Assembly (NCBI GenBank): GCA_043745195.1
Contig: JAYTTF010000212.1
Location: forward strand, 1 to 16,353
DNA from: JANXSF01 sp043745195
GTDB taxonomy: Bacteria; Acidobacteriota; Terriglobia; Bryobacterales; Bryobacteraceae
Direction of reading: 5' to 3'
Length of the DNA stretch: 16,353 bases
The notes below the pieces were generated by a model. It saw only the letters and a list, made by a program, of their open reading frames with translations, was not told the origin of the DNA and ran no database searches. This document shows positions 1-6,419 of this stretch, piece after piece. A program made the position numbers and the translations under genes. Each line of letters opens with the position of its first letter. Position 1 is the first letter of the stretch.

Positions 1-43
1 ACAATGCCGCTTTCGCGAGACAGCCCCGACCCTCAGGGGTGCA

Positions 44-93
44 AAAGTGTTACCTATGTCATCGGACCAAAGTGTTACCTATGTCTCCGGACC
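44..93. repeat. Two tandem 25-bp units, probable insertion-sequence end
   Basis: Two direct copies of a 25-bp unit abut at 44-68 and 69-93. They share AAAGTGTTACCTATGTC followed by a CGGACC tail and differ at only two positions. Tandem GTGTTACCTATGTC-like units next to CGGAC are what I associate with terminal transposase-binding repeats of IS481/IS21-like elements; that assignment is from memory and is an inference. No transposase gene is in the window; it would lie to the left of base 1. A two-unit array without spacers is not a CRISPR. Confidence 0.45.
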
Positions 94-107
94 GGACCCT
101 AGTGGAT

Positions 108-127
108 CCCCTGATTCTCATCGGGGG
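108..127 (-). terminator. Stem-loop downstream of the ammonium transporter
   Basis: An 8-bp stem (108-115 pairing with 120-127, one G-T wobble) encloses a 4-nt loop, 42-62 bases beyond the transporter stop codon. The GC-rich stem would suit a terminator, but no T-run follows it on the minus strand, so it is at best an imperfect intrinsic terminator or an mRNA-stabilising hairpin. Confidence 0.3.
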
Positions 128-169
128 CTTGCCAGACATTTCCTCAGTATCCAACTGCCGTTTCCAGGT

Positions 170-1564
170 TCAAGCGTCTAAGTTGTAGCCTTCCTCACCG
201 TGGATTGCCAAGTCCATTCCTTCTGTTTCCTCAGACTGATCAATACGAAGACCTCCGCAAACTGCTTTGGCAATGTTCAAGGCGATGAAGCTACCAACAA
301 CGGCAAACGCAATTGCAACGGCGGCACCAATTAGTTGATTTCCAATCTGGGCGCCGTTTCCATCAATCCATCCAAGTGGTGCTGCTTTTCCATTCGATAG
401 CTTCAGCGCGTCATTCACAGCATTGGTTGCCAGCACGCCTGTTAGGGTGGCACCAATGATTCCACCAATACCGTGAACCCCAAAAGCGTCCAGGGAATCG
501 TCATATCCCAACTTGTTTTTAACCACTGCCACCATGTAAAAGCAGATCAAACCGCCCGCAAATCCATAGATCGCACCAGCAATCGGAGAAATAAAGCCAG
601 CTCCTTGTGTAACCGTTGCCAGTCCTGCAACTGCACCTGAAATTGCACCCAATGCACTAGGTCGTCCAGACATCAGCTTCTCAGCCAGCAGCCATGCCAC
701 CGTTCCTGCAGCTGCTCCCAAGTGCGTCGCCACAAACGCGCTTGCAGCAAGTCCGCCTGCAGACAATGCGCTGCCGGCGTTGAACCCAAACCATCCAACC
801 CACAGAAGGCAAGCTCCAGTGAAACTAAGAACAAGGTTGTGGGGCTTCATCGACTCATTCGGATAACCGGTACGCGGGCCGATCATCAACGCGCATACTA
901 GTGCGGAAATACCAGTTGTGATATGGACCACAGTGCCGCCCGCGAAATCGAAAACTGGAATGGTGCCGCCCATGTAAGCATTCAGAAATCCGCCCTTGCC
1001 CCACACCATATGGGCCACTGGGAAATAAACCAGGAAGGCCCAGGCGATTGAGTAAACCAGTAGAGCGTTGAACTTTACTCGCTCAGCGAAAGCGCCCGTG
1101 ATCAGCGCCGGTGAAATTACAGCGAACATCATCTGGTACACCATGAAAGTCAGGTGGGGAATCGTTGGAGCATAATCCAAATTCGGCGCTGTACCAACAC
1201 CCTTAAGGAAAGCAAATTCCAAGCTGCCAATAACCGGATTGCCAGTGCCAAACACCAGACTGTACCCAACGGCCACCCATAGCAGCGTGATCACAGCCAT
1301 CATTATGAAGCTCTGCATCATGGTGCCAAGAACGTTTTTCTTGCGAACTAGCCCGCAGTAGAAAAGTGCTAGGCCCGGGCCGGTCATCATCAGGACCAGG
1401 GCCGCCGAGGTCAGCATCCAAGCGTTATCACCGGACGATTGAGCTGCGGCTACTGCTGTCCTCAAAGAAGCGATCTCCGCTTCCAGCTTTATCGTCGACG
1501 ATGCTTGGCCATTTAAGAAAGGACCTGCTGCGCAAAATGCGGCCATAAGCCGTGACAACTTCAT
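170..1564 (-). CDS. amt: Ammonium transporter (Amt/MEP/Rh family)
   Basis: This protein conducts ammonium/ammonia across the inner membrane. The start at 1564 gives 464 residues; it is preceded by AGAGGT seven bases upstream and yields a clean signal peptide (KLSRLMAAF... to about residue 21). An in-frame start at 1621 would place charged residues before that signal and is less likely. About eleven hydrophobic helices follow residue 50. The family signature DFAGGTVVHIT is at 207-217. The paired pore histidines are visible at H214 and H364 (FGVHGIGG). FGFNAGSA is at 259-266, and the conserved tail GLRID..EETEGMDLAIHGE, the site where PII proteins act, is at 438-457. Length and motifs match intact homologues. 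No PII (glnK) gene is adjacent, which is a departure from the common glnK-amtB arrangement. Regulation is probably through the upstream leader. Confidence 0.96.
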   Translation of the reverse strand: MKLSRLMAAFCAAGPFLNGQASSTIKLEAEIASLRTAVAAAQSSGDNAWMLTSAALVLMMTGPGLALFYCGLVRKKNVLGTMMQSFIMMAVITLLWVAVGYSLVFGTGNPVIGSLEFAFLKGVGTAPNLDYAPTIPHLTFMVYQMMFAVISPALITGAFAERVKFNALLVYSIAWAFLVYFPVAHMVWGKGGFLNAYMGGTIPVFDFAGGTVVHITTGISALVCALMIGPRTGYPNESMKPHNLVLSFTGACLLWVGWFGFNAGSALSAGGLAASAFVATHLGAAAGTVAWLLAEKLMSGRPSALGAISGAVAGLATVTQGAGFISPIAGAIYGFAGGLICFYMVAVVKNKLGYDDSLDAFGVHGIGGIIGATLTGVLATNAVNDALKLSNGKAAPLGWIDGNGAQIGNQLIGAAVAIAFAVVGSFIALNIAKAVCGGLRIDQSEETEGMDLAIHGEEGYNLDA

Positions 1565-1949
1565 GATTGTGACCTCTAACGTGGAGATATGGAGCCGACC
1601 GACGTGGGTCTGCCAGATCATCCATCATACATTTTTGAGAGGTTTGGTGTGATAGAGAAAGCTTAGTTCTCACGAAGGCCATGGAAGTTAAAGTAATGAA
1701 AATCTTCCTGGAGATAAAGACAGAGAACTCCGGTAGTCCCAAAAACGGAGTTGAGTTGGTAACAACACTACGAGATGGCTAAAAAGAAATGGCCTTGCCC
1801 TCATAGAGCCATGCAGAGTTGCTTTGAGCAATCCTTTGGAAACAGATTGTTTGCAAAATTATTTAATTGTCAAAGAGCTTACGAGTAGGATTGGACATCT
1901 TTCTTATCGCGCCCGGCGTGCGCTCCCGATTTTTCCGCCGGTGTTTTCA
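1565..1949. other. Long intergenic leader of the transporter gene
   Basis: This 385-base gap separates the transporter start from the end of the helicase-like gene. It contains the candidate promoter at 1846-1873 and a leader of roughly 270 bases on the minus strand. I see no tRNA, no recognisable riboswitch and no convincing sigma-54 site. A 33-codon open frame on the plus strand from 1681 has no good ribosome binding site and I do not call it. Confidence 0.5.
1846..1873 (-). promoter_or_regulatory. Candidate sigma-70 promoter for the transporter
   Basis: On the minus strand a perfect -35 TTGACA (1868-1873) is followed after 16 bases by AACAAT (1846-1851; four of six matches to TATAAT). The spacer is A/T rich. 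It would start a transcript near 1839 with a leader of about 275 bases before the transporter ATG. The -10 is weak, so this is a candidate only. Confidence 0.35.
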
Positions 1950-3011
1950 TTATGTGAAGGGCTTGCTGGCTGTTGCGTATTGGACAAGTATTGGAATGTT
2001 GTGCAACTGCGCGTCGTCAATTTGCCAGAACTGGCTTGGCGCTTCGATTTGTTTTAACGCTTTGACCAACTGATTCAGCAATGCCCCTAATAACTGGTCT
2101 AGCGGTGCTTCATTGCACTGATTGATTTCGATGTTGATTTGATTATTCTCAATCTCGACGGCAGCGTCGGCGGCGATCAGGATTGGCCGTTGAGTGGTTT
2201 CGTAGATCGGCGACTGGCGTCGGCTGACTTCGCGGATGCGAACGGGGACTCCGCGGCGCAGGCGGCGGAGAGCGGATTTACGGCCTTCGGTGATGTACGG
2301 TCCGGCGTCGAAGGCTAGCACGCTATTCCACTGGGCAAGCTGCCCGAGTTGGCCTTCGGTGACGGGTAGTGGGAAGAGTGGATGGACGACGGGGTCGATT
2401 ATATTGCGCAGCAAACGGGCGGCTTCGATGCGGGCTTCGCCGGTGATCACCAAAATGGGCGCGGCGACATTTGGGAGAAGAGCCATGGTCAACCAGTTGG
2501 CCAGCGGATTGGCGGCAACTTCGGTGAGCCCCATTGATTTGGCTAACAGTTGGGTGGTGGTGGCTTTGGAAACAGTTGGAACGGGTAGAGGCAAGTTCAA
2601 TTGGTGGCGGCGGAAGGTGGCGGGGTGTTGGTGGGTGCGGGTCCAATTATGCCTGGTGATTTCGATGGCTTCGTTTTCGGATTGGAGATCAAGGTAGATT
2701 GTACCGTCGGGCTGAACGGCTATTCGGTTATGGACTGCGGTGCTTGGTGCGCCGGTGGTTTGGACGATATTGTCGTGATGGCGGAGGACGTGGGCTAGTC
2801 TGAATGGCGACGGAACTGGGAGCGCGTGATCGGCTGCCTGCTTGAGGACCCAGCCACGGAAATGTTCAGAGTAGGTGGGAGTTGCGGATCCATCGGGGAG
2901 GCTGACGTAGGATTGGCGACTGGGGGTTAAGAAGAACGAGGCCACGGTGCAGGCGGCGAGGAGCTGTTCGAATGCTGTGGGTTCTGCCGGGTGTTGGCTG
3001 GCTTGCTTCAT
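1950..3011 (-). CDS. Degenerate primase/helicase-type ATPase relative, P-loop lost
   Basis: The 353-residue protein resembles, from memory, the C-terminal half of phage/mobile-element primase-helicase proteins. The shared pattern is GTIYLDL (103-109), EAIEIT..NW (114-123), a FRR...LPLPVP segment (133-145), a helicase core at about 170-290, and the strand VLAFDA (231-236) in the Walker B position. IYETTQRPILI (269-279) corresponds to the usual IFEAQRPIILNG stretch. Where the family has a GEQGSGKS-type Walker A loop, this protein reads ITGEARIEAARLLRNIIDP (189-207): about three residues shorter, with no lysine or serine/threonine for phosphate. The normal Asn after the Walker B Asp is Ala. ATP hydrolysis is therefore unlikely. 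The frame is fully open, so it may be a retained non-catalytic protein rather than simple decay. No neighbouring primase, integrase or capsid gene is present. The start is the ATG at 3011, with a weak AGAAG upstream. Confidence 0.55.
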   Translation of the reverse strand: MKQASQHPAEPTAFEQLLAACTVASFFLTPSRQSYVSLPDGSATPTYSEHFRGWVLKQAADHALPVPSPFRLAHVLRHHDNIVQTTGAPSTAVHNRIAVQPDGTIYLDLQSENEAIEITRHNWTRTHQHPATFRRHQLNLPLPVPTVSKATTTQLLAKSMGLTEVAANPLANWLTMALLPNVAAPILVITGEARIEAARLLRNIIDPVVHPLFPLPVTEGQLGQLAQWNSVLAFDAGPYITEGRKSALRRLRRGVPVRIREVSRRQSPIYETTQRPILIAADAAVEIENNQINIEINQCNEAPLDQLLGALLNQLVKALKQIEAPSQFWQIDDAQLHNIPILVQYATASKPFT

Positions 3012-3140
3012 TGAGGTTCTTCTGGAATAAAAGTAACTCGGGGGTGCAACATGGCGACTAGGACTGGAACGGGGGGTTGGGCAGAAGTGGTTGAATTACG
3101 GGGAGTTGTTGGTGAAGTATTTATTTTAATTGGGAGTGAT

Positions 3141-3152
3141 TCGAAATTTCGA
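3141..3152. promoter_or_regulatory. 12-bp perfect palindrome, possible operator
   Basis: TCGAAATTTCGA is a perfect palindrome in the 186-base gap upstream of the helicase-like gene and downstream of the small membrane protein gene. Adjacent A/T-rich sequence (TAAAAT-like on the minus strand, near 3122-3130) could hold a -10 element. The role is unproven; a chance palindrome is possible. Confidence 0.25.
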
Positions 3153-3197
3153 GGTACGGTTTTATGCAGGAAACTTATTGGTTAGACATAAGGGTCG

Positions 3198-3776
3198 TTA
3201 TGTGTGACTAACTGCTAACCGAATACATGTGACTATTTGAGATTTCAAAACTTCTCCATCTGCATAAACCGATTTCATAACGTTGCTAAGGGGCTCCAAA
3301 AATCTACTACCATCCAAATCCCCTCTTGCATAGGCTTTTTTGTGCTCGCCAGCGATGTCGTTCAACTTATCGCGCCCCTTTGAGACCTCATCGTATGCCG
3401 CGCGCGTTGAGGGAAAATAGGCGTCGATCAAAAGTTCCACGCGATTAACGTCAATTGGGTATTTCTCCCCAGAAGCAATCTCCAACTCAAGACATTGGTT
3501 AAAGGTGAGCTTCCCTCGCATAACTTTCGCTCTATCCATGTAATGTGTGGTCAATCCCATAAGCCATTTTTCTACAGTTTCATAGAATTCTTCGCCACGG
3601 TCCCTAAGAACCTCTGCCCTGCGTTGAGCAGCATCGTGATCAAGCTTTAATTTTTCACGCGCTGTGCTGGATTTATTGGTAAGCCAGACGGTACACAAAG
3701 CGCTGCACAAAGCAATCGCACCTCCAACAGCTATTGGCACTATAGTCAACACGAGTTGCTCGTTTAGGATGGGCAT
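3198..3776 (-). CDS. Small single-pass membrane protein, unknown function
   Basis: I do not recognise the 192-residue product. It has one strong N-terminal hydrophobic segment (about residues 8-31, IVPIAVGGAIALCSALCTVW) followed by a basic/charged helical stretch (35-65, rich in K, E, R and A) that could form a coiled coil. A mostly helical soluble domain reaches the C-terminus. The layout suggests a signal-anchored protein with the bulk in the cytoplasm. No catalytic motif is evident. The ATG at 3776 has no clear Shine-Dalgarno sequence. It is divergent from the HEPN-like gene at 4096, with a resolvase remnant between them. Such short membrane-plus-coil proteins occur in accessory and defence regions, but nothing here proves that role. 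Confidence 0.6.
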   Translation of the reverse strand: MPILNEQLVLTIVPIAVGGAIALCSALCTVWLTNKSSTAREKLKLDHDAAQRRAEVLRDRGEEFYETVEKWLMGLTTHYMDRAKVMRGKLTFNQCLELEIASGEKYPIDVNRVELLIDAYFPSTRAAYDEVSKGRDKLNDIAGEHKKAYARGDLDGSRFLEPLSNVMKSVYADGEVLKSQIVTCIRLAVSHT

Positions 3777-3785
3777 GGATCAATT

Positions 3786-4086
3786 CTAAGCAACATAACA
3801 AAAATGGGCAAGTGCTCGATAAAGCTTAGTCCGACCTACATTCTAAAGCGCGGCCAAATCTTCCACACGTTCGCCCGCCTCAATCAACTTGAGGGCCTTT
3901 GTTATTTGGGCTGGGGTGAGTTTATTCTTCCGGCCAAACTCACACCGCGTCGCCGTGCTTCCTTCATTCCGGCCTGTGTCCATCAACTATCAGACTGCGC
4001 TCGAGTTCGGCCAGTACGCCGATTATTTGCCACATGGCGCGGCCTGTCCTTCCAAAAACGGTTTTGTGCGAAGCTAATGGGAGAGA
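3786..4086 (-). pseudogene. Serine recombinase/resolvase remnant (Pin-like), C-terminal part
   Basis: Read on the minus strand, three frames together spell the end of a DNA invertase/resolvase. TGRAMWQIIGVLAELERSLI sits at about 3988-4047. Then TQAGMKEARRRGV runs on in another frame, and FGRKNKLTPAQITKALKLIE...GRTKLYRALAH (the helix-turn-helix) follows in a third frame. One-base deletions occur near 3978-3984 and at about 3939-3940, and an amber stop interrupts the helix-turn-helix at 3843-3845. The catalytic N-terminal half, with the nucleophilic serine, is absent: homology fades above about 4086, where the TTG-started gene begins. The remnant is dead as a recombinase and marks past mobile-element activity. 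The shorter open frames drawn across it are by-products of this decay. Confidence 0.88.
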
Positions 4087-4095
4087 CGTTCTACC

Positions 4096-4998
4096 TTGCC
4101 TGAAAATGTTCCAATCACCAAAATATTCAATCAACTTAAGAAAGACGCCGAGGAACTCCTCAATGCGGAAGGTTTCTATGAAGTTCTGGCCTATGGCTGG
4201 GAAGATCAGGATGAACCCGACCCAAAATACATAGGGCACGCCATGTGGCAAACCAATCCGCCTTTTGAGCCCGACTGGTCTGCCCTATTCGACGGGAATA
4301 CCATCCCGATTTCACCTACAAAGGAGGTCGAAGTGTTGACCGTCACGGGGGAAGACTTTATTGGAACTATGACGTTTGCTCGCAAGTCGATTGGTCTGGC
4401 ACTTTGCCACGCGACGAGCGCGGAACCGGCCTCGATCGACGACCAGGAGTTCTGGTACGAATACACGACAAGCTTGCAGTGGCTCCATGTCGCATCTGAC
4501 CGCCTTCGTGATTTTTTCATCATGGCTGCATTCAAGACTACGACAAAAAAGTATGAGGAGAATTACTTGAAGGAGAACGCTAAGCGGTGTTCGTACTCTG
4601 AACCTTTTGAAGCTGCCGTGCAAGCAAAGCCGCTCCGCAAAGAGTATTTGACACCTTTACCCTCGTTAGCGAAAGATATTCAAAAGCAGCGGCGAGAACG
4701 CAACCAAATTGTTCATGCAGTGGCCACTAGGCTTGCACAGGCGAGTGTCTCGGTTATGCAAAGACAACAAGAACTTGCTCAAGACCATCAATCGATGCGG
4801 GCCCTCCCAATTGAGCTTGAAGAGTTACATCCAGCAAAAATAGTGAATTCCCCACATGCGGCGATGACTGGCCTCGTGGAAATGATGAAAGATCGCTACA
4901 TCAGTTTGATCGAGGCAAGCAACCTTGTATTCAAGTTTGAATATTGGGAACGCGTAGTACGACATAACTTGATTGTCCATCCACCAGCGGCCTCGTAA
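4096..4998 (+). CDS. HEPN-like domain protein, possible RNase of a defence or TA type
   Basis: The 300-residue protein starts at TTG 4096, with GGGAGAG ten bases upstream. An in-frame stop at 4075-4077 rules out a longer start, and no in-frame ATG occurs before residue 50. The region 118-215 resembles a HEPN four-helix bundle: a helix with LQWLHVASDRLRDFFIMAAF (127-146), a linker, then RERNQIVHAV (200-209). R202-N203-x3-H207 fits the R-polar-x3-5-H motif of HEPN ribonucleases. The N-terminal ~100 residues (GYGWED-like acidic stretch, WSALF) are not recognised. Family knowledge makes RNA cleavage or binding plausible, but the assignment rests on one short motif plus a helical pattern. It lies just beyond the resolvase remnant and upstream of the toxin-antitoxin debris. 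No partner nucleotidyltransferase (MNT) gene is adjacent. The name would be 'hypothetical protein' if the HEPN reading is wrong. Confidence 0.6.
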   Translation: MPENVPITKIFNQLKKDAEELLNAEGFYEVLAYGWEDQDEPDPKYIGHAMWQTNPPFEPDWSALFDGNTIPISPTKEVEVLTVTGEDFIGTMTFARKSIGLALCHATSAEPASIDDQEFWYEYTTSLQWLHVASDRLRDFFIMAAFKTTTKKYEENYLKENAKRCSYSEPFEAAVQAKPLRKEYLTPLPSLAKDIQKQRRERNQIVHAVATRLAQASVSVMQRQQELAQDHQSMRALPIELEELHPAKIVNSPHAAMTGLVEMMKDRYISLIEASNLVFKFEYWERVVRHNLIVHPPAAS

Positions 4999-5279
4999 CC
5001 TTTATAAAACCACCGTCTCACCAACTGATTTTTGTCAACCTGTTTTGATAGACGATAAAGTATGTTTACGGTTAGCAAACTGGCCATGTTGATCGCCGAT
5101 CATGATCAATTGAACACATCGCCCATTATGTGATTTATGTTTGGCTTGGCGAAAGATTGCAAGTATTTCAAGCGGCGACAACTCTGTCTATACTTTATCA
5201 ATGTCAGATTCTGCGCCTAACCAACAAAATTACCTGAATCGATTTTTGCCAATTTGAACGAAGCGTCATTCGAGTAGCC
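4999..5279. other. Intergenic region with palindromes ahead of toxin-antitoxin copy 1
   Basis: No gene is seen in these 281 bases. They hold a perfect palindrome GATCATGATC (5098-5107) nested in a wider TTGATC...GATCAA inverted pair (5089-5109). A 10-bp inverted repeat GATAAAGTAT/ATACTTTATC lies at 5054-5063 and 5190-5199. A weak promoter-like pair TTTCAA-N17-TATACT (5166-5194) points toward the toxin-antitoxin copy. Confidence 0.35.
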
Positions 5280-5542
5280 ATGACCGAAACTCCGTTATTC
5301 GCGCCCGTATTGACGAAAGGACAAAAACCGAAGCCGCTGCCGTGCTGGTTGCTATGGGGTTAACCCTGTCGGATGCTTTTCGGATGTTGGTGAAGCGGAT
5401 TGCTGCGGAAAAAGCCTCGCCCTTTGAGCCGTTGGTACCGAATGCAAAGACAATAGCGGCGATGAAAGCGGCGCGACGTGGGAAGTTGATTACGGCCGGC
5501 AAACCCGGCTCTCTGCTGGCAAGCTTGAATGCGGACAGTTAA
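5280..5542 (+). pseudogene. Frameshifted RelB/DinJ-type antitoxin (copy 1)
   Basis: Compared with the intact copy at 7051-7314, one A is missing in codons 3-4 (GAAACTC versus GAAAACTC near 5286-5292). The ATG at 5280 therefore leads into a wrong frame that stops after about 27 codons. The correct frame still reads SVIRARIDERTK...ASLNADS to the TAA at 5540-5542. Its first in-frame start is a GTG at 5342, which would drop the N-terminal ribbon strand needed for DNA binding and dimerisation. A short antitoxin from that GTG is conceivable, but it would keep only the toxin-binding half. The gene overlaps the toxin start by 14 bases, as in the intact copy. Confidence 0.85.
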
Positions 5543-5811
5543 ATACACAAGCCGCTTCAAACGAGATTACCACCGTGAAAAATCGGGAGTTCTCGGCAAG
5601 AAATTTGGCAACCTTTTCATGGATGCGGTCGATCTGTTGGCAACGGATAAGCCACTGCCACGCCGCTACGTCGATCACCAATTGACAGGGGAATCCCCAG
5701 GATCACAGGGATTGCCATTTCAGGCCTGATCTGCTGCTGGTTTATGGGCTACCCGATGCGGACACTCTGGAGCTGGTGCGGCTTGGTCCACACAGTGAGC
5801 TCGGTCTGTAA
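5529..5811 (+). pseudogene. Frameshifted YafQ/RelE-type mRNA interferase toxin (copy 1)
   Basis: The ATG at 5529 begins MRTVKYTSRFKRDYHREKS, typical of YafQ-family ribosome-dependent RNases. The frame runs to residue 55 with H50 (YVDHQLTG) present. An extra C in the CCCC run near 5695-5698 then shifts the frame, and the ORF stops at 5727-5729. Removing that base restores 93 codons ending at the TAA 5809-5811: DHRDCHFRPDLLLVYGLPDA and LELVRLGPHSELGL. The restored H63, D67 and the C-terminal His correspond to YafQ catalytic residues. As it stands those residues are not made, so the toxin should be inactive. A sequencing error in the C-run is the obvious alternative. Confidence 0.85.
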
Positions 5812-6149
5812 ATCCCGGAACTTACCAATTTCGGTATTGCGTGTTGAGAGACTGCGATATTGATGCCCTCTACTCTGAAAGTGGCGAAGCAGAGGCTGCG
5901 CGCCATGGGACTAAGATTGAGACCGTCAACGCTGCTCAACTTTTCCGCTTAATAAGGGCAACGTTCTCACGTCATCTTTCTGAGATCTGGAACATCTTCG
6001 AACACAAGCGAAGACGTTTCTCACCAATCTTCGTGATGGCGATCCACAAGCTGCAAAAACTTTTCCCGACCACCTGCATTGGGACGGGCGGGGATTGCCG
6101 CTATGTCTGCCTATTGCCCTTGACTCTCCGTTAGGAGTAGGGTGGAAGT
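5812..6149. other. Gene-poor gap between toxin-antitoxin modules
   Basis: These 338 bases hold the end of repeat copy 1 (to about 5826) and the ankyrin-type remnant at 5984-6085. I find no intact gene in the rest. The open frame over 5841-6134 has no ribosome binding site and no recognisable product. Just before 6150, AGGGTGG (6139-6145) serves as the ribosome binding site of the UPF0175 gene. Confidence 0.4.
5984..6085 (+). pseudogene. Fragment resembling the N-terminus of an ankyrin-repeat-type protein
   Basis: One frame without a start codon reads DLEHLRTQAKTFLTNLRDGD and continues PQAAKTFPDHLHWDGRG. This closely resembles, from memory, the DLEHLRKQAKDLLRAFRAGDP opening of a widespread family of bacterial ankyrin-repeat proteins. 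An in-frame TGA lies directly upstream (5981-5983), and the similarity ends before any ankyrin repeat. If real, it is a decayed gene end left by rearrangement. Confidence 0.4.
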
Positions 6150-6416
6150 ATGGAACTCACCCTCCAGATTTCCGACGAATTGGTTGCCCATCTCGGCGGC
6201 GAAGCCGTTCATAGCGAACTGGAGCGACGCGCTCTTGAAGCCTTCGCCCTTGAAGAGTATAAGGCCGACCGCATCAGTAAAGTTCAGTTGCGGAAGATGC
6301 TGGGCCTGGAACGCATCGAACTGGATGGATTTTTCAAAGAACACAAAGTGTACGAAGAATATACGATGGAAGATTTTGAGCGGGAACAGCAGGCGTTGAA
6401 AGAGCTTGGATTCTAA
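6150..6416 (+). CDS. UPF0175 family antitoxin
   Basis: This 88-residue protein begins MELTLQISDELVAHLGGEAV and has the UPF0175 pattern. An N-terminal strand is followed by helices LERRALEAFALEEY (24-37) and a helix-turn-helix-like DRISKVQLRKMLGL (40-53), which would bind DNA. The acidic C-terminus YEEYTMEDFEREQQALKELGF (68-88) is typical of the part that clamps a toxin. It lies three bases before a DUF3368 (PIN-like) gene, and UPF0175/DUF3368 pairs are a known VapBC-like type II arrangement. The role is antitoxin and probable autorepressor. The ATG at 6150 is preferred over a GTG at 6142 because AGGGTGG sits five bases upstream. The gene appears intact, unlike the flanking RelB/YafQ copies. 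Confidence 0.85.
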   Translation: MELTLQISDELVAHLGGEAVHSELERRALEAFALEEYKADRISKVQLRKMLGLERIELDGFFKEHKVYEEYTMEDFEREQQALKELGF

Positions 6417-6419
6417 GCT

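Larger units (their letters stand above)
5268..5826 (+). repeat. Direct repeat copy 1 of a RelB/YafQ-type module
   Basis: This stretch is near-identical to 7039-7499, from the bases just before the antitoxin ATG to CTTACC after the toxin stop. The two copies differ by a one-base deletion in the antitoxin and a one-base insertion in the toxin of this copy, and by a net ~98-bp deletion in the toxin of the other copy. The copies are in the same orientation and separated by about 1.2 kb that carries a different toxin-antitoxin pair. Confidence 0.9.

Noticed and set aside
44..93. Short repeats that might be a CRISPR array
   Set aside because: Only two units, directly abutting with no spacers.
1681..1782. 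33-codon plus-strand open frame in the transporter leader
   Set aside because: No Shine-Dalgarno sequence and no recognisable product; length is within chance.
1825..1843. GG-N10-GC pattern suggesting a sigma-54 promoter for the transporter
   Set aside because: Only the GG and GC dinucleotides fit; the surrounding consensus bases do not.
2236..2697. 153-codon plus-strand open frame
   Set aside because: Antisense to the helicase-like gene, with Arg/Ser-rich composition expected of a shadow frame in GC-rich sequence.
3804..4103. 99-codon plus-strand open frame
   Set aside because: It lies antisense across the resolvase remnant, which explains the sequence better.
3964..4251. 95-codon minus-strand open frame as a real gene
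   Set aside because: Only its C-terminal 27 residues match a resolvase; the rest is antisense to the HEPN-like gene, so it is an artefact of the frameshifted remnant.
5841..6134. 97-codon open frame between toxin-antitoxin modules
   Set aside because: No ribosome binding site and no recognisable features; a different frame holds the ankyrin-like fragment.
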